A program made the translations under genes and the position numbers. From F23-B02 sp963629425 (GTDB lineage: Bacteria; Bacillota; Clostridia; Oscillospirales; Oscillospiraceae): a stretch of DNA of 29,185 nucleotides. Positions 14,072-23,755 of the stretch are shown here, piece by piece. The notes below the pieces were generated by a model. The model was not told the DNA's origin, did not search any database, and was given only the letters and a program-made list of their open reading frames with translations. Position 1 is the stretch's first letter; each line of letters begins with the position of its first letter. The DNA lies in NCBI GenBank assembly GCA_963629425.1, contig CAVGIU010000010.1:1-29185 (forward strand), in the 5' to 3' direction.

Positions 14072-17000
14072 TCAGATATATGGTATACCTTTTCCGTCAT
14101 AAATTGCACCGTCGAGCCATATGCCGTCCTGACCGATCACGATGTCGCGCGTCTTGCCGCTTTTTGTTTTCAGCGTAACGCGGCAGACGGGGAAACCATC
14201 GGGCAGACAGGGGCGGATATAGATCATGCCGTGCCATGGCTTGAGGCCGAGGAGTTCCTCTGTGAAGACGCGGAAATACCAGCCCGACGAGCCGGTGTAC
14301 CATGTCCAGCCCGACGAGCCTACGTGGCCCGGGCAGGTGTAAACATCTGCGGGGATGACAAAGGGCTCGGCCATATATCGGCGCAGGTCGTGCGTTTCGG
14401 GCAGCAGGCTTTCGAGTATTGCCCGGCCGTCGTTTGCCCTGCCGCGCTTAAAGCAGGCCTGCGCGAGCCACAGTGCCGCGTGAGTGTATTGCCCGCCGTT
14501 TTCCCTGAAGCCGGGGCCGTAGCTGCGGATATAGCCGGGATCGCGCCCGTCGCCGAAAAACGGCGGGTCGAATAGACTGACGATGCCGTTTTCGCGGTCA
14601 AACAGCAGCCTGAGCGCACTGTCGAGCGCGGCATCGGCTTTTGTGTTCGATGCCTCCGGGCAGAAGCAGGCCCAGCTCTGCGCAACAGAGTCTATGCGGC
14701 AGCACTCATTTTGCCTTGCGCCGAGCTCCTCGCCGTCGGGCCAGTAGCCGCGCAGATACCACTGCCCGTTCCACGCCCTGTCGGCAGCTCTGCCTATATC
14801 GGCGGCAAAGGAGCGGTATTTGTCTGCGTCGGGGCATCCCAGCTCGACCAAAAGATCTGCAAAGCGCTTAACGCAGCAGGCGAAAAACCAGCTGAGCCAT
14901 ACACTCTCGCCGAAGATATTATTCATGCCGTCGTTCCAGTCGCCGCTGCCGAAGCGCAAAAGTCCGTGGCCACCCGTGCCGCGAGCAATGCAGCAGTCAA
15001 CGGCGCGCTGCGCGTGCATTAGCACGCTCTCCGAGCAGTCAGAGCGAAGAGGTGTTTCGTAGCGATCCTCTTCATCGGCATCTAAGGGTTTTGAGTTTTC
15101 ATAATATTCGAGCCTGTCGCAAATATCCGTATCACCGGTCTTTTCGACATATTCGCACAGTGCCCACACGAGCCACAGCAGATCATCCGAGCAGCGTGTG
15201 CGCACGCCCTTGTCCGCGCCGCCGACACTGTGCCACCAGTGCATCACGTCGCCCTCGAGGTATTGATGGCGGCAGCAGGCGAGTATCTGCTGTTTTGCTA
15301 TCTCCGGGTCGAGCAGAATGAGGTTCACGGCGTCCTGAAGCTGATCGCGGAAGCCGAACGCGCCGCCGCTTTGATAAACTGAGCACCTGCCCATGATGCG
15401 GCAGGCGAGCGTCTGATACACAGCCCAGCCGCTCATATATTTGTCGGCGCTTCCACAGCCAGAGAGTGTGAAGCGGCGGCAGAGCTTTGACCAGTGAACT
15501 TTCGTCTTGTTGAGCGCTGCAAACGCAGCTTCGGGCTCGCATAATTTGAGAATAGCTTCGGCGCTTTCGCAGCCGCAGACGAGCACCGTCATGCCCTTCG
15601 ACTCAAACTGCGCGGCGAAAACAGGGAAACTGAGCTTGCTTGTGCGCCTGTCAAAATCATCGTGCAGCAAGGATAAACCGTCGCAGGTCCAGTCGAGCGC
15701 AGGGCTCGAGCAGGCCGCTCGGAAGCTTAAATTTCGAATGGCCGAGCGCGAGCTTGAGGCCGTAAACACATTTTCTGCGTACTCACAGGAAACGGCGGTG
15801 CGATCGTTGTCGTTGTCCGACAGAAGAAGCTCGCAGCACCAGTCGAGCCTGCCGTTTTCATCGCCGAAAAGCTCGACGATGAAAACTCGCGCGTCCAAAT
15901 TCGGCGGGACGAAGGCCGTGCAGCGCGACGCGCATCCGCCGAAGCTTTTTTCCCAAACAGCAAAGCCGAAACCGAAGCTCACTCGGCAGGGCGCGCCGTC
16001 CTCATCGGCAAAAAGGCTGTATCGCCCTGAGTCTGTTACATATTCAAGGCTCTCCGCGCCCTCTATGGCCATTGGGTCGTTCACCCAGGGCGTAAGCCGC
16101 AGCTCGCGCGCATTTTTCAGCCACATATTTCCCATGCCGCTGTCGGCGGCGATATAGCCGAAGCTGCCGTTAGTGAGTATGCTGCTCCACACCCGAGCGG
16201 GGAGAACTCGGTTTACATAAAACGTGAAGCTGCCGTCGTCGCCGTACTCGTGCCTCGGTGCCGCGCCGCCCGTGCGAGGGCGCTTTGAACTGCGCGGAGC
16301 GGAGCTGAAAATGCGCTTTTCACGCTCGACTCCGACGATTACTGCCGCTGCACTTTCGATGAGAGCGGTCTCCTGCGTCGGCAGCATGTGCACTCCGGCG
16401 TGCGTTCCGATGAGTGCTTCAAGGCCGTGTGCTGCCAGCGTATCGCGCACTTTGGAGTATACGGGCCTGCGGTATTCGCCGCCCTCGTCAGTCAAAAACA
16501 CAAGGTCGGCGCAAACGCCGCAGCTGCGCAGAAGGCAGAACTGTTTCGTCACGGACTCGACGTCCTGTGCACCGTCGCAGCAGATGATCGGAAGATCACC
16601 CGACAGGCCGCAGCGCCAAAGGCTGCTTTTGGCCGGAAACGGCGTTCTTGCGCTTACAAAGCGCAGACTTTGAAGCATTGCCATGGCGGATTCTATCTCA
16701 CGCGCCGACATATGCGTTAAGCTCGCGCAGGCCGAAACCATCGCACCGTATTCCGACGGACCGATGACCAGCATGTGCTGAGCACCGCTGTACGCCTCCT
16801 CGGAAGAGTCTGCCACGCACAGGGCAAAGCGAGTGTTCAGCTGCTCTCCGGCCTTGAGCGAGAAATTCACCGCGACCTCGACCGCTGGGTAGGATAAAAA
16901 TCCGTTGTTTGCCGAGCCGCCGGTCTTCGCCGTCATCGGCTTATCGCAGGCAAGGCAAAGCCATGTCTCTTGCTGCCGGCCTCGCGGCAGACGGTGCAGC

Positions 17001-20000
17001 ATCAGGCAGTTTTGGTCGCGTTTTGCCTCGATGCCGAGCCGCCAATATGCCGGGTGGTTAACATAATCATGCGAATCTGCCAAAACAGCCTCAAAGGAAA
17101 ATATCAGCTCCGCGCTTTCAATATCAGATTTTGCGCATATCGAAACGCTTCTTATCTCGCCGTTTTCCACGCCCGCGGCGGCTATGCCGCACTGCGAGGC
17201 AAGATCGTCGAAAACAGCCGAAAAGCTTGCGCTTATCTCGGAAAATTCCCACATAAATGCTGCACTTTCGCTCGGATAGGGCAGAAGAGAGCGCTCCCTG
17301 CCGCCGATCGTGAGCTTAAGCTCGGTACCTCGACCTTCGCCAAGCTGCCTAAAGGGCGTGCGGTATATAAGCGTATCATTGCAGCTTGCCGAAGATATGC
17401 CGCTCTCGGTTAACATAATGTTATATACGCCGTTTGACAGCAGCGAGCACTCCGGCTGTGCGTAGTTTATGCTGCCGCCGCGCTTTTCCCAACGGCGGCT
17501 GACCGGCGCGGGAGATTTTTCGGCCGCTTCGGCGAGCTTCAGAACAGGAGCACCGAGCGGAACGCGCTCCTGCAGAAGCTGGCGGTGCGCCGCCATGTCC
17601 GGCGAGCGCATGAACTCATTCTGCACAAAGCCGCGGCATAGATAATTCGTGATGGCGAGCATGCTCATGCCGAGATGGTGTGCCATGAAGCATCGCACCT
17701 TTTCACCGTCGGGCGCACGGCAGCGCGAGGACGTGAAGTCTATCGCCTCTATAAAGCCGTAGCGTGCCCGCATTCCGGCCTTTTCTATCCTGTGCAGATT
17801 TTCAGTCGCCGTTTCGGGGTCGACACTGAGGGCGAGAAAACTTGCGTAGGGCGCGATGACAAGCTCTGTGTCCTGCCCGCGCTTGAGGGCGAGCTGGGCG
17901 CAGCCGTGCGCTTTGTAGCGATAGTTGAGCGCAGGGTCGAGCGAGTAGAACGCGCTTTCGGATATGCCCCACAGGCCGCCGCGGCTGCGGCGCTTTTTTT
18001 GAACAAAGACGCAGAATTTTGCGGTCTCAAACAGCAGACTGTCCTGTGTCAGCGGCAGGAAAAGTTCAGGCATGAGGTATTCAAACATCGTGCCCGTCCA
18101 GCTCGCCATGCCGCGATAGCCGCCCGCAGAGCGCATCGCGCGCGACAGCCTGCGCCAGTGCCGCCGCGGCACGTCGCCCTTTGCGATTGCGGTGTAGCTC
18201 GTAAGCCGTGCCTCGCTTGCCATGAGGTCGTAGAGCCCCGGTGAGGCCGCACCCTTTTCAAGGTCGATGCCGATATGCATAAGGCCGCGCCGGGCGCTGT
18301 AGAATATCGAAAAATCCATGTCGGAAATGAGTGCCTGCACCCGATCCGCGAGTGTGCCCAAACCTTTTGCGCGCAGCCAGTTTTGCAGTGTTATCAGGCA
18401 GGTGCAGAGATTGCCGCAGTCGACGGTGGAGAGATACTTCGGCTCAAGCGTGCGCAGCGTGCGCGTATCGTACCAGTTACAGAAATGCCCGCTGTATCTT
18501 CGCAGCTTTTCCATGGTGCCCAGCATATTTTCGATGAAGCTCTCCGCACGGGGCAGGGCAATTATCCCGAGCTCCTGCGCGCACATTGCCGAGCACAGAG
18601 CAAGCCCGATATTCGTCGGCGATGTGCGGTGCGCAGCGCCGACCGGCGGCTGCTCCTGAAAATTATCCGGCGGCAGGAAATTATCCTGATCGGTGCAGAA
18701 CGTGTCAAAGTAGCTCCAGATCTCCTTCGCGCAGCCGAGAAGATAGTTCCGCTCCTTTGAGCTTGGCTCTTTTTCCTTTTTCGCGGGCAGCGCGAGCGCA
18801 AAAGCTGCGATGGGCGCAAAGATCCACAGAAGCCCCGCAGCCTTGGCGAAAATGCCGGCAGAGAATATCACAAGGCACAGCCCCGATACCGGCGAGAGCC
18901 ACATGTTTTTGAAATACGCCGGCATGCCGAGCTTTTTGCTGCCGCTCTGCGCAGCGGTCTCCCATTCAAGAAGATTTTTGCGGCTTATGAGCATTCGCCA
19001 CAGTGCCGTTACGATGGCCGAGAGCGATATCCACGCCTCGTAAGGCAGAAACCAGAGTCTGAACGCCGTCTGCACGATGCTCGTGCCTATGCCGCCGGGT
19101 ACACGGCTGTGATACTTTGCCGCAAGAGCCTCGGGTTTATCGGAAGCAAGCTCCGTGAGCGATATAAGAAGCCCTGCCATGAGCGATATCAGCGCCGCCC
19201 ACGAGGCGAGAATGAGTCCTCTGTGCGATAGCAGCAGTCCGGCGAATATCGCAGCGAAGGTCGCAGGGGCGACAAGACTGCGCCGCAGGGAATCGAACAG
19301 CCTCCAGCGCTCTGGATCCGGCAGATCGGCGCTTTTTCGGAATATCCAGCCGGAGTTCTGCCAGTCTCCGCGTATCCAGCGGTGGCTGCGCCTGAAATAT
19401 GCGACGGGCGAGCCGGGGAAGGAGTCGGAAAATTCAACGTCGCTCATGTATCCGCCGCGCAGATACGCACCCTCCAGCGCATCGTGCGACAGGACCTTGC
19501 CATCGGGAATGTGCTTTTCCGAGCAAACGAGCAGCGCTTCGGCGTCGATGATACCCTTGCCGGAGAAACCGCCTCGGCCGAAAACGTCCATACTCACTTC
19601 GCCGCACAGTGCGCAGTACGGCTCAAGTCCGCCGCCGTTGGAAAAAATGCGGGCGAAGTCCGTTGCACAGGCCGAAGTGAGGGAGGTGCACATGCGTGGA
19701 TGTATTATTCCGTGTCCGGAGCTAACAAGACCGCGCTCACGATCGAGCACCGGCGCGTTCATCGGGTGCAGCATCGCGCCGATGAGCTCGCGCACAGAGC
19801 CCGGAGAGGGCACGGTGTCGCCGTCGAGTGTGAGGATATATCTTGCCGAGCGTAAAAGCTCCGCATTGCCCGAGACGGTGCTCAGTTCGCTTTTTTGGCC
19901 GCGCAAAAGCCTTGCAAGCGCCAAAAGCGCACCGCGTTTACGCTCAAAGCCGGAAAATTTCCCGCGACCGGAGTCGAGCGTGCGTCTGCGCGTGAAAAGA

Positions 20001-21244
20001 TAAAATCCGCCGCCGTATTTTCGGTTAAGCTCGTCAATTGCCCTTGCCGCGGCCGATATGACGGCCTCGTCCTCGGGCGTTTCTTCCGCGTCCGACTCAT
20101 GCAGATCGGCAAGTATGCCCATCAGAAGATTTTCGCCGCAGTCGCGGTTTGCAAGTCGGTATTGCTCCAAAAGCGAGGCAAGGTGAGAGCCGCTGTTCTC
20201 ATCTGTCAGCAATGCGGATATGACGCACACCGTGCGCCCGGAGTCCGGCACGCCCGAGCCCAGCTCAAGTCTCGGCAGCCTGCGAGGGGATAAGCACAGC
20301 AAAATAATATAGTCGAGCAAGGCCTTCGTGAGCTCCGACACAGGAAGCAGAAGCAGCAGCGCCGCCGTGACGCTGCGCGATAAAAAGCCGCACAGCAGCG
20401 ATAAAAACAGCGTGAAAAGCACGTTTGCGCCGATGTACAGCGCCGCGCGGCGATGCTCATTCGGCATTTTATAAAGCCAAAAGCCTACGTGCTGTTCCGC
20501 ACCGGATTTATGCCGGCAGCGCTCGACGAGTTGCTTTGCGAAGGTATGCTCCTCAAGCCCCTCATGCTTTGCAAGGCGCGAAAGCCTTGAGCGATATTCG
20601 GCGCGGCTCTGCTCGTCCATGCGCGGATACACACCCGAGGGGTCTGCCATCAGCGCCTTTTCGACAGCATCTGTGCGTTCGAGAAGATCATGCATGTCAA
20701 GCTCCGAAACAAGCCGCAGCGAGCCGAAAAGCGCTGCAAAGCGTGCAGATAAGGCGTCGGGTTCAGCCGTGCCCTCAAGTTCCGTGCAGGCCGCCGCGAT
20801 AGCAGCGAGAAGCTGCGTGACCAAAACGGCAGGGAGGAGGTGCAGCTCGTTTTGCGGCAGGGGAGAGACGCTTTGAAAGCCGCTGAGATATTTGAGCATA
20901 TTGTCCTCGCTCAGCTCATCCGCGCAGACGCTTATCATATCGCGGCAGGCGGCAGACAAAAGTATGCCCTCGCTGCCCGAGCGCAGACACCTTTTCCTGC
21001 GAAGCTCGGGCATAGCGACTCGCGCCTCGCGTATGGCAAGGTATCGGTTATCCAATAACCAGCGGCAACTGTCGGGCATAGTGCCCTTGCCGCCGAAGCG
21101 GCTTTCGACGAGGCGGTAAGCCGAGTTTATCTCACGGCAGCTTCGCCGCAGCAATGCCCGGAGTTCATTCACGGGAGCGGTGGAAACGCATTTATTAAGC
21201 CTTGCACAGCTCGCCGCATGTTCAAAAACGGTGCTTTCATTCAT
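14072..21244 (-). CDS. Cyclic beta-1,2-glucan synthase-like GT84-GH94 membrane protein
   Basis: This single 2390-residue frame resembles NdvB/ChvB/Cgs enzymes, which build and cyclise beta-1,2-glucan from UDP-glucose. After an N-terminal helical region and membrane segments near 265-320 comes a GT84 glycosyltransferase. It has DGD at 474-476, SHDALEG with D588, and RSHRWIRGDWQ near 620. More membrane helices lie at about 645-820. A glycoamylase-like domain follows (about 835-1230, with a conserved RTSPTNIGL stretch). Then come beta-sandwich domains and a GH94 phosphorylase-type (alpha/alpha)6 domain, with SGGAFGFRDQLQD near 1965 and GDWNDGMN at 2101-2108, where an Asp is the expected general acid. 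Proteobacterial versions are about 2800-2900 residues, so this one is shorter. GGGAG eight bases upstream supports ATG 21244. Linear or cyclic product and chain length cannot be told. Confidence 0.88.
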   Translation of the reverse strand: MNESTVFEHAASCARLNKCVSTAPVNELRALLRRSCREINSAYRLVESRFGGKGTMPDSCRWLLDNRYLAIREARVAMPELRRKRCLRSGSEGILLSAACRDMISVCADELSEDNMLKYLSGFQSVSPLPQNELHLLPAVLVTQLLAAIAAACTELEGTAEPDALSARFAALFGSLRLVSELDMHDLLERTDAVEKALMADPSGVYPRMDEQSRAEYRSRLSRLAKHEGLEEHTFAKQLVERCRHKSGAEQHVGFWLYKMPNEHRRAALYIGANVLFTLFLSLLCGFLSRSVTAALLLLLPVSELTKALLDYIILLCLSPRRLPRLELGSGVPDSGRTVCVISALLTDENSGSHLASLLEQYRLANRDCGENLLMGILADLHESDAEETPEDEAVISAAARAIDELNRKYGGGFYLFTRRRTLDSGRGKFSGFERKRGALLALARLLRGQKSELSTVSGNAELLRSARYILTLDGDTVPSPGSVRELIGAMLHPMNAPVLDRERGLVSSGHGIIHPRMCTSLTSACATDFARIFSNGGGLEPYCALCGEVSMDVFGRGGFSGKGIIDAEALLVCSEKHIPDGKVLSHDALEGAYLRGGYMSDVEFSDSFPGSPVAYFRRSHRWIRGDWQNSGWIFRKSADLPDPERWRLFDSLRRSLVAPATFAAIFAGLLLSHRGLILASWAALISLMAGLLISLTELASDKPEALAAKYHSRVPGGIGTSIVQTAFRLWFLPYEAWISLSAIVTALWRMLISRKNLLEWETAAQSGSKKLGMPAYFKNMWLSPVSGLCLVIFSAGIFAKAAGLLWIFAPIAAFALALPAKKEKEPSSKERNYLLGCAKEIWSYFDTFCTDQDNFLPPDNFQEQPPVGAAHRTSPTNIGLALCSAMCAQELGIIALPRAESFIENMLGTMEKLRRYSGHFCNWYDTRTLRTLEPKYLSTVDCGNLCTCLITLQNWLRAKGLGTLADRVQALISDMDFSIFYSARRGLMHIGIDLEKGAASPGLYDLMASEARLTSYTAIAKGDVPRRHWRRLSRAMRSAGGYRGMASWTGTMFEYLMPELFLPLTQDSLLFETAKFCVFVQKKRRSRGGLWGISESAFYSLDPALNYRYKAHGCAQLALKRGQDTELVIAPYASFLALSVDPETATENLHRIEKAGMRARYGFIEAIDFTSSRCRAPDGEKVRCFMAHHLGMSMLAITNYLCRGFVQNEFMRSPDMAAHRQLLQERVPLGAPVLKLAEAAEKSPAPVSRRWEKRGGSINYAQPECSLLSNGVYNIMLTESGISSASCNDTLIYRTPFRQLGEGRGTELKLTIGGRERSLLPYPSESAAFMWEFSEISASFSAVFDDLASQCGIAAAGVENGEIRSVSICAKSDIESAELIFSFEAVLADSHDYVNHPAYWRLGIEAKRDQNCLMLHRLPRGRQQETWLCLACDKPMTAKTGGSANNGFLSYPAVEVAVNFSLKAGEQLNTRFALCVADSSEEAYSGAQHMLVIGPSEYGAMVSACASLTHMSAREIESAMAMLQSLRFVSARTPFPAKSSLWRCGLSGDLPIICCDGAQDVESVTKQFCLLRSCGVCADLVFLTDEGGEYRRPVYSKVRDTLAAHGLEALIGTHAGVHMLPTQETALIESAAAVIVGVEREKRIFSSAPRSSKRPRTGGAAPRHEYGDDGSFTFYVNRVLPARVWSSILTNGSFGYIAADSGMGNMWLKNARELRLTPWVNDPMAIEGAESLEYVTDSGRYSLFADEDGAPCRVSFGFGFAVWEKSFGGCASRCTAFVPPNLDARVFIVELFGDENGRLDWCCELLLSDNDNDRTAVSCEYAENVFTASSSRSAIRNLSFRAACSSPALDWTCDGLSLLHDDFDRRTSKLSFPVFAAQFESKGMTVLVCGCESAEAILKLCEPEAAFAALNKTKVHWSKLCRRFTLSGCGSADKYMSGWAVYQTLACRIMGRCSVYQSGGAFGFRDQLQDAVNLILLDPEIAKQQILACCRHQYLEGDVMHWWHSVGGADKGVRTRCSDDLLWLVWALCEYVEKTGDTDICDRLEYYENSKPLDADEEDRYETPLRSDCSESVLMHAQRAVDCCIARGTGGHGLLRFGSGDWNDGMNNIFGESVWLSWFFACCVKRFADLLVELGCPDADKYRSFAADIGRAADRAWNGQWYLRGYWPDGEELGARQNECCRIDSVAQSWACFCPEASNTKADAALDSALRLLFDRENGIVSLFDPPFFGDGRDPGYIRSYGPGFRENGGQYTHAALWLAQACFKRGRANDGRAILESLLPETHDLRRYMAEPFVIPADVYTCPGHVGSSGWTWYTGSSGWYFRVFTEELLGLKPWHGMIYIRPCLPDGFPVCRVTLKTKSGKTRDIVIGQDGIWLDGAIYDGKGIPYI

Positions 21245-21326
21245 ATAAAATCTCCCTTTTTGTTATAAGTATCAGTTTTGCCGCAAAAGCAAAAATATAT
21301 TCGGCACAAATGACAAGCAAAAACGC

Positions 21327-21355
21327 TTGACACCGGGCGCCGCTAATGCTATACT
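21327..21355 (+). promoter_or_regulatory. Near-consensus promoter of the ylxM-ffh-rpsP-khpA operon
   Basis: A perfect TTGACA at 21327-21332, a 17-base spacer and TATACT at 21350-21355 form one of the strongest promoters in the window. Transcription would start near 21362, so an ATG at 21346 cannot be the ylxM start. The 101-base divergent gap to the glucan synthase gene (21245-21345) shows no equally clear minus-strand promoter. Confidence 0.85.
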
Positions 21356-21393
21356 CTGTAAAGCAAAAAACATTTACAAGGGGAGGGAGCGCC

Positions 21394-21717
21394 GTGGAAA
21401 ACAGTGCGGTCATGCGTTCGATGCTGTTTGACTTTTACGGCGAGCTGCTCACGGATAAGCAGCGTGAGTACTTTGACCTCCGCTATAACGAGGATCTTTC
21501 GCTTGGCGAGATCGCCGAGCAGAGCGGCATATCGCGCCAGGGCGTTTGGGATATCATCCGAAGGGCCGAGGCTGCGATGACCGAGATCGAAGAAAAAACA
21601 GGGCTTATAAAGCGCTTTCTGGAGCGCAACGCCCAGATTGACGGGATAATCCGTGAGCTCAGGGATAAGGGCGCAGACGCGCATATAATCTCGGAGCTGG
21701 AAGAGTTAAAGATTTAG
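21394..21717 (+). CDS. ylxM: YlxM/p13-like DNA-binding protein
   Basis: This 107-residue protein resembles region 4 of sigma factors: MLFDFYGELLTDKQREYFDLRY is followed by a helix-turn-helix (LSLGEIAEQSGISRQGVWDIIRRAE) and a helical tail. YlxM is nearly always encoded just before ffh in Gram-positive bacteria and has been linked to the signal recognition particle in streptococci. Start GTG 21394 is set by GGGGAGGGAG six bases upstream. The longer frame from ATG 21346 begins inside the promoter and cannot be transcribed. The stop is 14 bases before the ffh ATG, with AGGAGG between. Confidence 0.9.
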   Translation: MENSAVMRSMLFDFYGELLTDKQREYFDLRYNEDLSLGEIAEQSGISRQGVWDIIRRAEAAMTEIEEKTGLIKRFLERNAQIDGIIRELRDKGADAHIISELEELKI

Positions 21718-21731
21718 TAGGAGGCAGAGAC

Positions 21732-23099
21732 ATGGCATTTGAATCATTGTCCGACAAGCTGTCCGCTGCCTTTAAAAAGCTGCGCGGCAAGGGCAGACTG
21801 ACTGCGGCCGACGTCAAGGAAGCCATGAAGGAAGTGCGTATGGCGCTTCTCGAGGCCGACGTAAGCTACAAGGTCGTTAAGGAATTTACCAAAAGCGTAA
21901 CGGAGCGTGCATCGGGTGCGGATGTGCTCGAGGCGCTTTCGCCTGCTCAGCAGGTGATCAAGATCGTCAACGAAGAGCTCATAAAGCTCATGGGCAGCGA
22001 AAATCAGCGCCTTACCATCGGCTCGAAGTCGCCGAGCGTCGTCATGCTCGTCGGCCTTCAGGGCGCGGGTAAAACGACAAACGGCGCAAAGCTCGCAGCC
22101 TACATGCGCAAGCAGGGCAAGCGTCCGCTGCTGGTCGCCTGCGATATCTATCGTCCCGCGGCTATAAAGCAGCTGGAAACGGTCGGCAAACAGCTGGACA
22201 TCCCCGTTTTCCAAATGGGAACAACAGACCCCGTTGATATCGCAAAGGCCGCTATCGAGCATGCCAAGAAGCACGGCAATGACCTTGTGTTCCTCGATAC
22301 GGCAGGCCGCCTGCACATTGACGAGGAGCTCATGCAGGAGCTCAAAAACATCCGCGATGAGGTCGAGCCGAGCGAGATACTGCTCGTGGTCGACGCAATG
22401 ACAGGCCAGGATGCAGTAAACGCGGCAAACGCATTTAACGACGCTCTCGGCGTGACGGGCGTTATGCTCACAAAGCTCGACGGCGATGCCCGCGGCGGCG
22501 CGGCGCTGTCGATTAAGGCGAGCACAGGCAAGCCCATAAAGTTCATCGGCGTGGGCGAAAAGCTCGATCAGATAGAGCCGTTTTACCCCGACCGCATGGC
22601 CTCGCGTATCCTCGGCATGGGCGACGTGCTCACACTTATCGAAAAGGCCGAACAGAGCTTTGACGAGAAGAAAGCACTCGAAATGGCCGAGAAGATGAAG
22701 GCAAACCGCTTCTCGCTGTCCGATTATCTCGACCAGATGCGCTCACTCAAGGGCATGGGCGATATAAATGACCTCGCCGGTATGATCCCCGGACTCGACG
22801 CAAAGGCGCTCAAGGGCGCGAAGGTCGACGAAAAGGGCATGGCGCGTATCGAGGCGATAATCCTTTCAATGACCCAGGCAGAGCGCGACGATCCGTCGAT
22901 ACTCAACGCCTCTCGCAAAAAGCGCATAGCTGCCGGCAGTGGTACCTCGGTCGTCGACGTGAACCGTCTGCTTAAGCAGTTTGAGGCAATGCAGGGCATG
23001 ATGCGCCAGCTTTCGGGCAAGAACATGAAGAAGCTGCAAAAACGCTTCGGCGGCATGGGCGGAGGCGGCTTCCCCGGCCTCGGCGGATTTAAATTCTGA
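21732..23099 (+). CDS. ffh: Signal recognition particle GTPase Ffh
   Basis: Ffh is the protein core of the signal recognition particle. It binds 4.5S/SRP RNA and signal sequences of nascent membrane and secreted proteins, and docks with FtsY. The 455 residues show the N domain (about 1-90) and the G domain with P-loop GLQGAGKTT at 108-116, DTAGRLH from 189 and TKLDGDARGG. The methionine-rich M domain has RIEAIILSMTQAERDDPSILNASRKKRIAAGSG-type sequence near its centre and a glycine-rich end (GGMGGGGFPGLGGFKF). Length is normal. AGGAGG lies seven bases upstream of the ATG. It is co-transcribed with ylxM and followed by rpsP after 59 bases. Confidence 0.98.
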   Translation: MAFESLSDKLSAAFKKLRGKGRLTAADVKEAMKEVRMALLEADVSYKVVKEFTKSVTERASGADVLEALSPAQQVIKIVNEELIKLMGSENQRLTIGSKSPSVVMLVGLQGAGKTTNGAKLAAYMRKQGKRPLLVACDIYRPAAIKQLETVGKQLDIPVFQMGTTDPVDIAKAAIEHAKKHGNDLVFLDTAGRLHIDEELMQELKNIRDEVEPSEILLVVDAMTGQDAVNAANAFNDALGVTGVMLTKLDGDARGGAALSIKASTGKPIKFIGVGEKLDQIEPFYPDRMASRILGMGDVLTLIEKAEQSFDEKKALEMAEKMKANRFSLSDYLDQMRSLKGMGDINDLAGMIPGLDAKALKGAKVDEKGMARIEAIILSMTQAERDDPSILNASRKKRIAAGSGTSVVDVNRLLKQFEAMQGMMRQLSGKNMKKLQKRFGGMGGGGFPGLGGFKF

Positions 23100-23158
23100 T
23101 TGCACACGCAAATGCGTTTGTAATATATATGAAGAAATAATATGGAGGTGAAAGATAA

Positions 23159-23395
23159 ATGGTAAAGATCAGACTTCGCAGAATGGGCGCAAAGAAAGCT
23201 CCTTTCTACCGTATAGTCGTCGCTGATTCCCGCTGCCCCCGTGACGGTCGCTTCATCGAGGAGATCGGAACTTACGATCCCATGGCAGAGGGCGAGAACA
23301 TCAAGATCGATCTCGAGCGCGCAAAGTACTGGATATCCAACGGTGCTCAGCCTACCGAAACCGTACGCGGCCTGCTTACTAAAGTCGAGGCCTAA
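23159..23395 (+). CDS. rpsP: 30S ribosomal protein S16
   Basis: The 78-residue protein begins MVKIRLRRMGAKKAPFYRIV, contains DSRCPRDGRFIEEIGTYDP and ends with a TVRGLLTK-type stretch, all diagnostic of S16. S16 assembles early into the 30S body near the 5' domain of 16S rRNA. GGAGGTG lies eight bases before the ATG. It stands between ffh and khpA as in many Bacillota. The 59-base gap after ffh shows only a weak ACGCA-AA-TGCGT dyad and no clear terminator, so the genes are probably one transcript. Confidence 0.98.
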   Translation: MVKIRLRRMGAKKAPFYRIVVADSRCPRDGRFIEEIGTYDPMAEGENIKIDLERAKYWISNGAQPTETVRGLLTKVEA

Positions 23396-23413
23396 CAAGG
23401 AGAAGCTACCGGC

Positions 23414-23644
23414 ATGAAAGAACTTTTGACCTATATCGTACAGAGCCTCGTTGAAAAACCCGAAGAGGTCTCTGTGACCGAGCGCGTTCACGGCGGCGAG
23501 ACCGTATATGAAGTACGCGTAGCTGACGGTGACATGGGCAAGGTCATTGGCCGGCAGGGCAGGATCGTAAAAGAGATCCGTATACTCATGCGGGCTGTAG
23601 CCCAGAGACAGGGCAAAAAGATTTCAGTCGACATTATGGACTGA
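23414..23644 (+). CDS. khpA: KH-domain RNA-binding protein KhpA
   Basis: This 76-residue protein is a single type II KH domain. It opens with MKELLTYIVQSLVEKPEEV and carries the RNA-contact loop GRQG at 46-49 in GKVIGRQGRIVKEIRILMRA. In streptococci and others KhpA pairs with KhpB (Jag) and affects cell division, size and sRNA binding. The position directly after rpsP (18-base gap with AAGGAG) is the conserved one (ylqC in Bacillus). An intrinsic terminator follows 2-3 bases after the stop and ends the first part of the cluster. Confidence 0.95.
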   Translation: MKELLTYIVQSLVEKPEEVSVTERVHGGETVYEVRVADGDMGKVIGRQGRIVKEIRILMRAVAQRQGKKISVDIMD

Positions 23645-23646
23645 TG

Positions 23647-23684
23647 AAAAAGCAGAACGGACAATGTCCCGTTCTGCTTTTTTT
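23647..23684 (+). terminator. Intrinsic terminator after khpA
   Basis: AAAAAGCAGAACGG (23647-23660) pairs with CCGTTCTGCTTTTT (23669-23682), with two more pairs and a bulged C near the loop, followed by T residues. It separates ylxM-ffh-rpsP-khpA from rimM-trmD-rsmA. Confidence 0.92.
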
Positions 23685-23697
23685 ATGCCCGTTTTGC

Positions 23698-23726
23698 TTG
23701 TTAAACAGTGCGGTTTGTGGTAAATT
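23698..23726 (+). promoter_or_regulatory. Possible promoter of the rimM-trmD-rsmA unit
   Basis: TTGTTA at 23698-23703, 17 bases, TAAATT at 23721-23726. Both boxes match 4 of 6 consensus bases. A promoter is expected here because a strong terminator lies just upstream, and 30 bases remain before the rimM start. Confidence 0.45.
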
Positions 23727-23755
23727 ATACGATGAATAAGTATGGAGGTTTTCAC

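Noticed and set aside
21346..21393. ATG 21346 as the ylxM start
   Set aside because: It lies within the promoter, before the -10 box ends, so it cannot be in the mRNA. GTG 21394 has a good ribosome binding site and gives the normal family length.
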